Positions 7,620 through 14,527 of a stretch of DNA of 49,798 bases are shown in pieces. Source of the stretch: Nitratireductor sp. (GTDB taxonomy: Bacteria > Pseudomonadota > Alphaproteobacteria > Rhizobiales > Rhizobiaceae); NCBI GenBank assembly GCA_020441855.1, contig JAGRLL010000176.1, positions 1 through 49,798 of the forward strand, written 5' to 3'. Numbering within the stretch: the stretch's first letter is position 1; every line of letters begins with the position of its first letter. The position numbers and the translations under genes are program-made. A model generated the notes under the pieces. It saw only the letters and a program-made list of their open reading frames with translations, was not told where the DNA came from and did not search any database.

Positions 7620-9050
7620 ATGACGGCTGAGCCAACCGACCAGGCAATCGTCCTCGATCTCCTGCGTGGGGCCGTGCCCGAGCGTGCCGACGATCTCTCC
7701 CGCTTGTGGCTTGAACACGGGCACGGTGTTGAGGTCGCACCAAGCGCCCCCGGCTCGACAATGAACGCCACCAGCAAGCGCATCAAATTCGATACTAAGA
7801 CGATCGACTTCTTTTGGTTGCTCGGCTTCAGCGCATGGCGCGCGATCGAAGTTTACGCGCCGGCACTCACCCTTGCGACGGCGACGGGCGTCACGCTGGA
7901 AGCAGCGCTCAACATCGATGAGGAGCGCGGTCAATTCGAGCAGGATTACAGGCACCGCATTGCGAGCGCCCAATCTCTCCTAAACGCCGCCAAGACATCC
8001 GAGATCGATTGGCCCGAAGACATACCGCAGCCGACTGCTGACCGGGAGAGCTTCGGTAACGGCCAAGATATGGCGGTATTCGATCTCGTCGCCCTCGCAG
8101 TGGCCTTCGCCCTCCTCCACGAGTTCAAGCACGTACAGGCCCGCGCCTTAGAAGCCGCTGAGCAGACACCTGAGGAAGATCGGCAGGCAGCGGCCGAAGA
8201 AGAGATAGCCTGCGACACATGGGCACGAGAGTTCATGACGACCGGGATGGCCGCCTATGCCGCGCCCAATGGCTACTCCTATCGCTACTACATCTCGCAC
8301 CGGCTGGTGCAGGCGCAACGACAGGAGAAGGATGGCTGGCGCCTGCCGGCGCAGCAGATCGAGACCATCGTCCTCGACGAGATTACCGGACTGTTCCGCA
8401 GCAAGGTCAGGCTGCTCGACATCTGTGGATTGATCAATTGCGATCCGAACACGGCAAGTCGAGCAATCGCATCAGGCAACGACATTGCCGAACAACTGGA
8501 AACCGGAACAATGGACGAAAAGCGGAACAGCCTTAAGCAGATCATCCAACGCATCGTGCTGCAGCCCGACGCGATCACCATCGAGATCGACCGGGCCGGG
8601 CTGGCCAAAGCAATCGGTATTGAGATGGGTCATGAGGAAGTCACCGCGGAGACGGGAGAAGATGTCAGAGAGACCGACACTGCAACGATCCGCTTGCGGA
8701 TCCAGCTTCGCCGGCGCGGCGTGGAAGCCAAGCTGGTTCTCACGGATGCACAGCCTAGAGCTTCAAATGCCGATCTAAATTTGATCCGGTTGCTGGGACA
8801 GGCACGACACCTTGCCGACCAACTGATTAGCGGGAAAGCAGGATCGATCACCGAACTGGCCAATGCGACCGGATTGAACGCTGCCGAGATAAGCCGCATC
8901 CTGCCGCTGGCATTCCTCGCGCCGGATATTGTTCGGGACATTCTTGATGGACGGCAGCCACCGGAACTCACTTCGGATGCGCTCAAGCGCATCGACACCC
9001 TGCCAATCCTCTGGAAGGATCAACGTACCCCTCTCGGTTTCATCGCCTGA
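7620..9050 (+). CDS. Lit-like (peptidase U49) protease fused to C-terminal half of a large serine recombinase
   Basis: 476 residues, ATG with AGGAG upstream. Residues 60-218 resemble the Lit phage-exclusion family: zinc motif HEFKH (H167, E168, H171) and an acidic EEEIACDTWAREF segment. Lit of E. coli cleaves EF-Tu on phage infection. From about residue 220 the protein becomes the C-terminal part of a large serine recombinase: YRYYISHRLV, a GWRLPAQQIE segment, the QRIVLQPDAI strand region, then GSITELANATGL and LAFLAPDIVRDILDGRQP, ending in the family's usual LGF tail. The recombinase catalytic serine domain is absent. The join near 8280 keeps the frame. I read it as a recombination product; whether the Lit half still folds and works is open. 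Confidence 0.8.
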   Translation: MTAEPTDQAIVLDLLRGAVPERADDLSRLWLEHGHGVEVAPSAPGSTMNATSKRIKFDTKTIDFFWLLGFSAWRAIEVYAPALTLATATGVTLEAALNIDEERGQFEQDYRHRIASAQSLLNAAKTSEIDWPEDIPQPTADRESFGNGQDMAVFDLVALAVAFALLHEFKHVQARALEAAEQTPEEDRQAAAEEEIACDTWAREFMTTGMAAYAAPNGYSYRYYISHRLVQAQRQEKDGWRLPAQQIETIVLDEITGLFRSKVRLLDICGLINCDPNTASRAIASGNDIAEQLETGTMDEKRNSLKQIIQRIVLQPDAITIEIDRAGLAKAIGIEMGHEEVTAETGEDVRETDTATIRLRIQLRRRGVEAKLVLTDAQPRASNADLNLIRLLGQARHLADQLISGKAGSITELANATGLNAAEISRILPLAFLAPDIVRDILDGRQPPELTSDALKRIDTLPILWKDQRTPLGFIA

Positions 9051-9215
9051 TTCTCCAAACACTCACCGATCGGCCGGCTAAACACTTGGCGGCGAAAAAC
9101 GCCCTCGAGAGACAATCGGGTCAAAATGGCCTGAAATGGCCACCGGAGACCGTCTCTCCGCCAAGAGATCGAGGAATCCACCTGCTAACTGACCGAAAGT
9201 ACGGCACTATTCCGG
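9051..9215. other. Host-side non-coding segment left of the prophage
   Basis: No gene is visible. An 8-bp inverted repeat CTTGGCGG (9086-9093) / CCGCCAAG (9158-9165) and a short direct repeat ATGGCC are present. Before the phage inserted, this segment joined the DNA that now begins at 48673. Confidence 0.45.
9211..9215. repeat. 5-bp target-site duplication, left copy (TCCGG)
   Basis: TCCGG directly precedes the TGTAG that opens the prophage, and the same five bases directly follow the CTACA that closes it at 48667. Mu transposition duplicates 5 bp, so this fixes the element's ends. Confidence 0.8.
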
Positions 9216-9270
9216 TGTAGTTGGACACCGGGGATTGGAATTAACGGGATTAGGCGGTAGTTCCCAGGCG
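9216..9270 (+). other. Prophage left end with putative transposase-binding repeats
   Basis: TGTAGTTGGACACCGG at the very end is echoed 40 bp inward by GGTAGTTCCCAGGCG (GTAGTT at 9217 and 9257). The terminal copy includes an inverted repeat CCGGTGT/ACACCGG that reaches into the target duplication (9212-9231). By analogy with Mu L1 and L2, these are candidate MuA binding sites. Confidence 0.55.
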
Positions 9271-9751
9271 TATGCAGAAAAGGACGAGAAAACAAAGCGG
9301 TAGGAGGAAAGGAGCAGGAGCGAACGGACGGGGACGTTTGACGGCGGAAACTGGAATTGCGAGCACCAGACAGCCCTGCAAGGCAAAAGCGGCCGCCAGC
9401 ATAAACGGCCTTTTGAAACGGCTCTAAAGGCGCTCTAGAAACGCTCCAGAACCCTTGCCCACAAAGGCCTGTGGCCTTAAAGCGCCAGACCGTGAGAGCC
9501 CGCCAGAGGGTCGGGGCAACACGGCCGAAATCCAAAACGAACATGGAAGCGCGTTCCATCTTGCCGCTCGCGGCAGGCCTTCGACGGCGAAAACCCAATG
9601 CCAGCAAGCGATGTCGCGTTCCAAGTTCGCCACACCAGCCCGAAACGGGATATCCGCGAACTTGGAACAGATGCCGCGCAAAAACGCCTTGACCGGCAGC
9701 GGCCATCAGGCGAGTTTCGCCGGCGGACATGCGGGCGTCAGGAGAACGCCT
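9271..9751. other. Non-coding left-end region with tandem and inverted repeats
   Basis: Open frames here on both strands look spurious. Visible structure: three near-tandem 11-12 bp units around 9415-9448 with cores AAACGGCTCT, AAAGGCGCTCT and AGAAACGCTCC; an inverted repeat ATGGAA/TTCCAT at 9543-9559; and a perfect 13-bp inverted repeat at 9618-9630 and 9656-9668 with a 25-base loop. These could be transposase, IHF-like or transcription-factor sites. Confidence 0.45.
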
Positions 9752-10024
9752 TTGCACCTGAAATCAACCGGTACGCTTGGCGAGCTGATCGATGCCGACT
9801 ACGGCGTCATCGCCTATTGCGATGTCCATGACCGGCGGTTCGGCCGGTGCGGCCACAGCGCCTGGCTAGACGTGGAAGCCCTCGCCGTCCGCTTCGGCCG
9901 CGATCACGGAGCGTTGGCCTCCGACCTCGTCCCGAAGCTTCGCTGCAGGAAGTGCGGCAGAAAAGAAGCCTCGCTGCGGCTGCATCCACCCAATGCCTGG
10001 AGCCGGGGGCGTCGGAAGAGCTAG
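9752..10024 (+). CDS. Small zinc-ribbon-like phage protein, TTG start
   Basis: 90 residues. I start it at TTG 9752 because AGGAG lies 7 bases upstream and the conserved part (STGTLGELIDADYGVIAYC) begins at once; the in-frame ATGs further upstream cross the repeat region. Cysteine and histidine pairs (YCDVH, GRCGH, RCRKCG) suggest a zinc-binding fold, with a helical middle (LDVEALAVRFGRDHGALASDL). Function unknown. It converges on the lipoprotein gene with a 4-base overlap at their stops. Confidence 0.6.
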   Translation: MHLKSTGTLGELIDADYGVIAYCDVHDRRFGRCGHSAWLDVEALAVRFGRDHGALASDLVPKLRCRKCGRKEASLRLHPPNAWSRGRRKS

Positions 10025-10419
10025 CTGCCGCAGCTCGGATCGCCGTCGGCCCAGCGCAGACCGGAAGCGATCAGCTTCGGCGCACCGACCGTGTTGCCAG
10101 CGTTCATCGTCAGGCGGGAGCCCGAGTCGGCCTCTTCGATCTTCGCTGTCCAGTAGTAGTTCCGGGTCCCGAAATTCACGAGCGACAGGCTCACCTCACC
10201 ATAGCCGAGGTCGGGATAAAGCTCCGAATCGACTTCCATGCTCGAATAGGCGCTCATGCTCGCTGCCAGGCAGCGTTTGCCGCTGTTGACGATCCGGCGA
10301 TAGATTTCCTGATAGCTGGCTTCGTACTGCCTGACGACAGGCGCCGTCTTGCCAGCGAGCTCCTCCTGGCTCGTGGAACAGCCGGCCAGGACAAAGAGCA
10401 CGATCAAAGCGTATCTCAT
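10021..10419 (-). CDS. Small lipoprotein of the lysogen (possible lysogenic conversion)
   Basis: 132 residues. The N-terminus MRYALIVLFVLAGCST is a short signal with lipobox LAGC, so the mature protein should be lipid-anchored at Cys13. The rest is soluble and has two further cysteines, including a C-terminal PSCGS. It lies directly downstream of the repressor on the same strand (overlap of 4 bases), so it should be expressed in the lysogen. That suggests a superinfection-exclusion or lysogenic-conversion role, which is inference. No family is recognised. Confidence 0.7.
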   Translation of the reverse strand: MRYALIVLFVLAGCSTSQEELAGKTAPVVRQYEASYQEIYRRIVNSGKRCLAASMSAYSSMEVDSELYPDLGYGEVSLSLVNFGTRNYYWTAKIEEADSGSRLTMNAGNTVGAPKLIASGLRWADGDPSCGS

Positions 10420-11210
10420 CGGTGCGTCTCCAGAGCGCCGCCCGTCCAGAAGACAATGCCGTGGATATGCACACGGTCAGCGACTTCATCAGCGCCAACC
10501 CTGATCGGCGGATAGGCGGCGTTGTCGGAGAGCACCAGCAACGTGTCGCGGTCCAGCTGCAGGCGTTTTACCACCAGTCCGCCATCGAGCGTCAGCACAT
10601 AGATGCCGCCGCGCATGATTTCCTCGGCGGTGGCGCCCTCGCGCACCTCCACCAGAAGGAGATCGCGGTTGCGGATCGTCGGCGACATGGAATCACCGGA
10701 GGCCTCAATGACGCCGACGGTCGCGCTGCGGGACACGTAGCGGGAAAGCCACTGCCGATCGACAGCGAAATATCCGTCGGCCTCTTCGGCGGCAACGAGT
10801 TGGCCCGAGCCTGCCGATGCCTGGATGTCGAATCGGGGGATCTTGACCACTCCATCGCCCAAGCCTTCCAGCGAAGGAAGCGACGATTTCTTGAGTTCCT
10901 GCAGCTGCCGGGCGATCGGTTCAATGGCAACGTCGGATTCGGCTGATATTCGCCCAGCTTCAGCGGCCAGCAGCTTCATCAGTTCCAAGGCTTTTGGCTG
11001 TGTCCGACCCTGACGGTAGTTGTCGAGGGTGACGGGCGAAACCCCCATGATTTCACATGCTTTGCCACGCCCGCCCACTTTCTCGACAGCGATTGTCACA
11101 AACCGAGCGAGGCCTGCCTGATCGGGGTCGAGTGAACCCCAGTAGGACGAAAACCGGGAGACTGCGCGGTCTTCGGGAGAGGGTTTTTGTTCAATTTTTT
11201 TAGCACTCAT
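10416..11210 (-). CDS. Prophage repressor, HTH plus LexA-like S24 autoprotease
   Basis: 264 residues from the ATG at 11210; a longer frame to 11270 would run through the operator region. The N-terminal half holds an HTH (ACEIMGVSPVTLDNYRQGRTQP). The C-terminal half has the S24 pattern: cleavage-type ASAG, catalytic serine in EASGDSMSPT and catalytic lysine in GGLVVKRLQ. In this family, RecA stimulates self-cleavage and induces the phage. It faces the Ner-like gene across operator-like repeats, the Mu c/ner arrangement, though the Mu repressor itself lacks an S24 domain. Upstream ribosome binding is weak. Confidence 0.9.
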   Translation of the reverse strand: MSAKKIEQKPSPEDRAVSRFSSYWGSLDPDQAGLARFVTIAVEKVGGRGKACEIMGVSPVTLDNYRQGRTQPKALELMKLLAAEAGRISAESDVAIEPIARQLQELKKSSLPSLEGLGDGVVKIPRFDIQASAGSGQLVAAEEADGYFAVDRQWLSRYVSRSATVGVIEASGDSMSPTIRNRDLLLVEVREGATAEEIMRGGIYVLTLDGGLVVKRLQLDRDTLLVLSDNAAYPPIRVGADEVADRVHIHGIVFWTGGALETHR

Positions 11211-11246
11211 GCTTCGATAATTTGACAAGCTCAATTTTTTGAGCTT
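11189..11246. promoter_or_regulatory. Repressor/Ner operator region with divergent promoter
   Basis: A perfect inverted repeat AAGCTCAA-TTTT-TTGAGCTT covers 11227-11246. Its core TCAATTTTTT recurs at 11191-11200, exactly 40 bp away and covering the first codons of the repressor. TTGACA at 11222-11227 is a good -35 box for rightward early transcription and abuts the palindrome. Binding of repressor or Ner here would block RNA polymerase; the assignment is inference. Confidence 0.55.
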
Positions 11247-11316
11247 TCCTCCATCGCCTGACGAACACAAACGCCGAAAACGGAGACCTGCCAGTCTCCG
11301 AGATCAGGGACCACCG

Positions 11317-11646
11317 ATGAAGGACACCCTCCTGAAGCGGGCCAGACAGGGCCAGCTGATCAAGTCCAAGCTGGCGCTGGCCGGCTACACGATGAGCGAC
11401 ATCGACCGGCAGTACGAACTCACGCCGGGTGCGACACGCCGCTGCGTGATCGAACCCAACGAGGCAGCCGAGAAGGCGATCGCCGACGCCCTGGGCGAAC
11501 CCGCGCACGAATTGTGGCCCGAGCGATACGACCAGAAGACGGGTGAACGACTCTCCCCGCAACCCTTCGCCAACTATGAACGGGTGCCGCCGATACGGCA
11601 ACGTCGAAAGGGCGATGTCGATTCGACGGCGGGGGCGCTGACATGA
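11317..11646 (+). CDS. ner: Ner-like (Nlp family) DNA-binding regulator
   Basis: 109 residues from ATG 11317 (AGGGA upstream). Residues 1-65 match the Ner/Nlp HTH: LIKSKLALAGYTMSDIDRQY, then AEKAIADALGEPAHELWPERY, the last part being the family hallmark. In Mu, Ner represses both the early and the repressor promoters once lytic growth begins. The longer in-frame extension to 11239 overlaps the operator and is unlikely. First gene of the rightward early operon, overlapping the next gene by ATGA. Confidence 0.85.
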   Translation: MKDTLLKRARQGQLIKSKLALAGYTMSDIDRQYELTPGATRRCVIEPNEAAEKAIADALGEPAHELWPERYDQKTGERLSPQPFANYERVPPIRQRRKGDVDSTAGALT

Positions 11647-11990
11647 ACCCCGAGGGCAAGCAACGCCGCGCCGGTGTCATCGACCTGCTTCCACGGACAA
11701 CGGATCAAGCCGTGGCGGAAGCGATCGACGAAGCGCTCGTCACCGGCAACCGCACGCAGCTACAGGCGCTGGACGCGTTGAACGCGAAACTCGCGGCAAT
11801 GAAGGTCGAGCCGGTCTCGAAGAGCGCCTGGAACCGGCTTCTCATGCGGCTCGATGAAGAAGGCGTGCCGCGCCGCTGGCGGCTCGGTGGCGGCGAGATG
11901 GTTCCGGCCGACACCTTCCTGAAAGAACTGACCGCGCTGATCGACGCGCGCATTGCCCTTGCCCTGAAACACCGGAGGCCGCTGACATGA
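11643..11990 (+). CDS. Hypothetical early phage protein
   Basis: 115 residues, mostly helical. The segment VSKSAWNRLLMRLDEEGVPRRW looks like an HTH and is reminiscent of the SKSxxNR pattern of Mu gp27/DUF3486, but the rest does not match. Overlaps its neighbours on both sides by four bases, so it is part of the early operon. Function unknown. Confidence 0.55.
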   Translation: MNPEGKQRRAGVIDLLPRTTDQAVAEAIDEALVTGNRTQLQALDALNAKLAAMKVEPVSKSAWNRLLMRLDEEGVPRRWRLGGGEMVPADTFLKELTALIDARIALALKHRRPLT

Positions 11991-12343
11991 AAGGTCAGGC
12001 GCCATGTTTGCCGGCCGGTCATGACATCGGCAGGATTTTCGAGGAAGTGCGGCGCAAGACCGGGCTGTCGCACCAGGAGCTGACCGAGCGCATCGGCGCG
12101 TATCGCCCCTGCTCCCGGTACGAAGATGTGCGGGACAAATTGTTCCGGATCGCATCCGAGGTCAACGTTCCGCTGCACGTCTCGGTCGGACCGTCGCCCC
12201 TGCCGACATACGACCCGATCGGCAATCCCTTTATCGCGCGCCCGCAGCGGCCCAACCCCATGGTCGCCGCGCTGATCGCGATCCTCACTTTCTGGGCCAT
12301 CGTCGCCACGCTCTTGGCCATCGTTTTCGGTGGGGCGGTGTAA
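11987..12343 (+). CDS. Hypothetical early protein with one C-terminal membrane segment
   Basis: 118 residues. A soluble N-terminal part (HDIGRIFEEVRRKTGLSHQELTERIG) precedes one clear membrane span near the C-terminus (AALIAILTFWAIVATLLAIVFGG). It starts within the stop of the preceding gene and shares one base with the next (TAATG). Possibly a membrane-acting early protein; no family recognised. Confidence 0.55.
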   Translation: MKGQAPCLPAGHDIGRIFEEVRRKTGLSHQELTERIGAYRPCSRYEDVRDKLFRIASEVNVPLHVSVGPSPLPTYDPIGNPFIARPQRPNPMVAALIAILTFWAIVATLLAIVFGGAV

Positions 12344-12789
12344 TGGGCGAGCGGCATCATTTCCTCGAATTGTCCCGAGCCGACCTCCCCGCCCGGGACG
12401 CAGGCTCCGCCGGCGCATCTCCTCCCGCGCCGGCGGAGCAAACACTTCAGCGACACCCTTCCTACAGCGCGATCGGCGCACCGTTCGACGCCAGCATAGA
12501 GGGCGTTCGAGGTTTCATGCCGCATCTGTCCGCCGAGGATATCGCCGCGCCGCCGCACCAGTGGTTCGACGCGATGCTGGCCCGCCAGATCGCCCTGCAC
12601 ATCTCGGTGCACGAGTTCGGCGTCTCCCGCAAGCGGCTGTCACGGGACCTGCGACGCAACCGGGCCTCGATCATGAATGCGCTGCGGACGGTGGACGACC
12701 GGCTTCTCTCTCCCGATTTCGCGCGGGCCTACGCCGACATGGCCGCCCGCGCCAGGAAGGTTCTGCGCAAGGCGAAGGAGAAAGCGTAA
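12343..12789 (+). CDS. DnaA C-terminal-like HTH protein
   Basis: 148 residues. Residues about 83-130 (ARQIALHISVHEFGVSRKRL, RNRASIMNALRTVDDRL) follow the pattern of the DnaA domain IV helix-turn-helix (RQIAMYLAREL..., HSTVLHAVRKI). The N-terminal half is proline/alanine-rich and unlikely to be folded. Proteins with this HTH alone are common in Hyphomicrobiales chromosomes and phages. A DNA-binding role is likely; the target is unknown. It directly precedes the ParB-like gene, sharing TAATG. Confidence 0.6.
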   Translation: MGERHHFLELSRADLPARDAGSAGASPPAPAEQTLQRHPSYSAIGAPFDASIEGVRGFMPHLSAEDIAAPPHQWFDAMLARQIALHISVHEFGVSRKRLSRDLRRNRASIMNALRTVDDRLLSPDFARAYADMAARARKVLRKAKEKA

Positions 12790-13607
12790 TGGCCGAGTAC
12801 AAGCAGATCGCACTGGCGGACATCTTCGTCCCGGACCGGCTCCGGGGTGTCGAGGAAGACCATGCCCTCGCCATCCAGGCATCGATCGTCGAGCACGGAT
12901 TGCTCAATCCCATCACCGTGCGCGCAACGCCGAACCGCAAGAAGGGTGCTCAACCCTACACGCTCGTCGCCGGCGCACATCGCCATCGCGCGATCGAGCT
13001 GCTCGAAGAAGCACAGATCGACTGCCTCGTCGTCGAGGGCGACGCACTGGAGGCGCAGCTGATCGAAGTCGAGGAGAACGTCTTCCGCAACGACCTGTCG
13101 GCGCTCGACCGGGCGGTCTTCATCCAGAGCTACCGCGACATCTACGAACAGAAGAACGGCAAGGTCCGGCGCGGAAATCCGAACTTCTCCAATTCCGCCA
13201 ACTTGGCGGAATTGATGGAGCAGGAAGCCGCCAACGGCTTCTCGCGACATGTCTCCGAGCGCCTCGGCTTCTCCGCCCGGTCGGTCGAACGCGCCAACCA
13301 GATCGCCCGAAACATCCCCAAGGACATGCGCGACCGCCTGCGCGGTACGCCGGTCGCCGACAATCAGTCGCAGCTGCTCAAGCTGGCGCAATTGCCCCCG
13401 GCAAAGCGCCGGCGGGCAGCCAAGGTCTTCGACGAAGCCGGCGGTGACATTGCCAGAACCTTCGAATTGCTCGCCGACGAGCCGGCGGCCAAACCGTCGC
13501 CCGAGGCACAGCTGCTGTCGCGGCTGATTGATGCCTGGGATCGCGCCGACAGGAAGACGCGCAAGCAGTTCCTCGACCATGCGGGCCTCGCGGAGCGGGA
13601 GGCGTAG
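12789..13607 (+). CDS. ParB/Srx-fold domain protein
   Basis: 272 residues from ATG 12789, which overlaps the stop of the previous gene; upstream in-frame starts run through that gene and are rejected. Residues 5-110 are a ParB N-terminal domain: IALADIFVPDRLR, IQASIVEHGLLNPITV, then GAHRHRAIELL (the GxxRxxA box) and VEENVFRNDLSALDRAVF. Residues 140-190 (HVSERLGFSARSVERANQIA) resemble the ParB HTH. Such proteins in Mu-like phages are not partition proteins of a plasmid type; they may act as CTP-dependent DNA binders or regulators. Soluble, no signal. Confidence 0.85.
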   Translation: MAEYKQIALADIFVPDRLRGVEEDHALAIQASIVEHGLLNPITVRATPNRKKGAQPYTLVAGAHRHRAIELLEEAQIDCLVVEGDALEAQLIEVEENVFRNDLSALDRAVFIQSYRDIYEQKNGKVRRGNPNFSNSANLAELMEQEAANGFSRHVSERLGFSARSVERANQIARNIPKDMRDRLRGTPVADNQSQLLKLAQLPPAKRRRAAKVFDEAGGDIARTFELLADEPAAKPSPEAQLLSRLIDAWDRADRKTRKQFLDHAGLAEREA

Positions 13608-13612
13608 GACTG

Positions 13613-13825
13613 ATGGCCAGCTACGATCCCTGTCTCCATTGTCGGCTGCCGGATTGCGACGAGGCATCGCCGCGCTGCGGGCTGCGCCGGGCATGGCGGA
13701 TACGCTGCAGGCTGTTCCGGCGCGGCAGACCGATCCCGCCACACATCGCCTCCGGGGCGCAAATCTACAACACGGCGTGGCGGATCGCCGACAACGCGGC
13801 CCGGTCGGAGAGGCGCGTTCAATGA
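13613..13825 (+). CDS. Small cysteine-rich protein
   Basis: 70 residues, starting 5 bases after the ParB-like gene. The first 25 residues have four cysteines (DPCLHCRLPDCDEASPRCG), likely one zinc site, and the rest is strongly basic. It may bind nucleic acid. The stop overlaps the next start by four bases. Function unknown. Confidence 0.5.
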   Translation: MASYDPCLHCRLPDCDEASPRCGLRRAWRIRCRLFRRGRPIPPHIASGAQIYNTAWRIADNAARSERRVQ

Positions 13826-14064
13826 CCCGCTGCCCGTGCCCCGGATGCGACAGGGAAGTGCAAGGCGACGGCTTCTGCTGCACCGAGCACTATTTCGCGC
13901 TGCCGCAAAAGGAGGCGCGGTCGCTGTTGCGCCTGCACATCTCCGCCAAGCGAGAGCGCGACCCCGACAATCGCGCGCATCTGATCAGCCAGAACCACGG
14001 TTATGTCGCCAGCGCTTTCCGGCGGCTCCTCGAACGCAACAAGGAGGTCTCAAGTGTCTCGTAA
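13822..14064 (+). CDS. Small zinc-binding-type protein
   Basis: 80 residues. The N-terminus CPCPGCDREVQGDGFCCTEH has a cluster of Cys and His fit for zinc, followed by a helical basic region (LRLHISAKRERDP). It resembles small early proteins of Mu-like phages, without a named family. Part of the same overlapping gene run. Confidence 0.5.
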   Translation: MTRCPCPGCDREVQGDGFCCTEHYFALPQKEARSLLRLHISAKRERDPDNRAHLISQNHGYVASAFRRLLERNKEVSSVS

Positions 14065-14527
14065 CCTCGCCCATCCCGATCAGACGGAGCTGTTCCGCAG
14101 CGAGCAGCTCTCACCGGTCTTCGAAAGCCGTCGCGCGAGCGAGTGCATCGATATCGAGCGGTTCCGCTCGCGCATGAAGCGCGCCATGTCTTCCGCGATC
14201 CGCGCTTGCGGAAAGGACCGCGACGCCCTCGTCGAGGAAATGGACCGGATCAGCTCCGGCCAGGGGCCGTCCAGGTCAATGCTCGACGCCTATACGGCGG
14301 AGGCCAAGGAACACGACATCAGTCTGGTGCGGTTCAAGCTGTTCGTGCGCGCCACCGGCGTCAGCGGCCTTTGGGACACGGCGCTTTCCGATGACGGCCT
14401 GATCGTGCTGCAGGGCGACGAGGCCCGGCTGGCGGAGATCGCCCGCCTGCAGCAGGCACAGCGCGAGATCGGCCGGCAGCTCAAGGCGCTGAAATCGGTG
14501 CCCGTGCAGATCAGGAGCCGTGCATGA
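14054..14527 (+). CDS. Hypothetical protein directly upstream of the transposase
   Basis: 157 residues from GTG 14054, chosen because AAGGAGG lies 6 bases upstream. The middle (SRMKRAMSSAIRACGKDRDALVEEMDRISSGQ...SMLDAYTAEAKEHDISLVRF) is conserved-looking and helical. Proteins of this kind precede MuA in several Mu-like prophages of Proteobacteria, from memory. Its stop overlaps the MuA start by ATGA. Possible regulatory role; not established. Confidence 0.6.
   Translation: MSRNLAHPDQTELFRSEQLSPVFESRRASECIDIERFRSRMKRAMSSAIRACGKDRDALVEEMDRISSGQGPSRSMLDAYTAEAKEHDISLVRFKLFVRATGVSGLWDTALSDDGLIVLQGDEARLAEIARLQQAQREIGRQLKALKSVPVQIRSRA

Noticed and set aside
9185..9757. Minus-strand frame of 190 codons in the left arm
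   Set aside because: It crosses the prophage boundary at 9215/9216 and the repeats, has no recognisable domain and no ribosome binding site.
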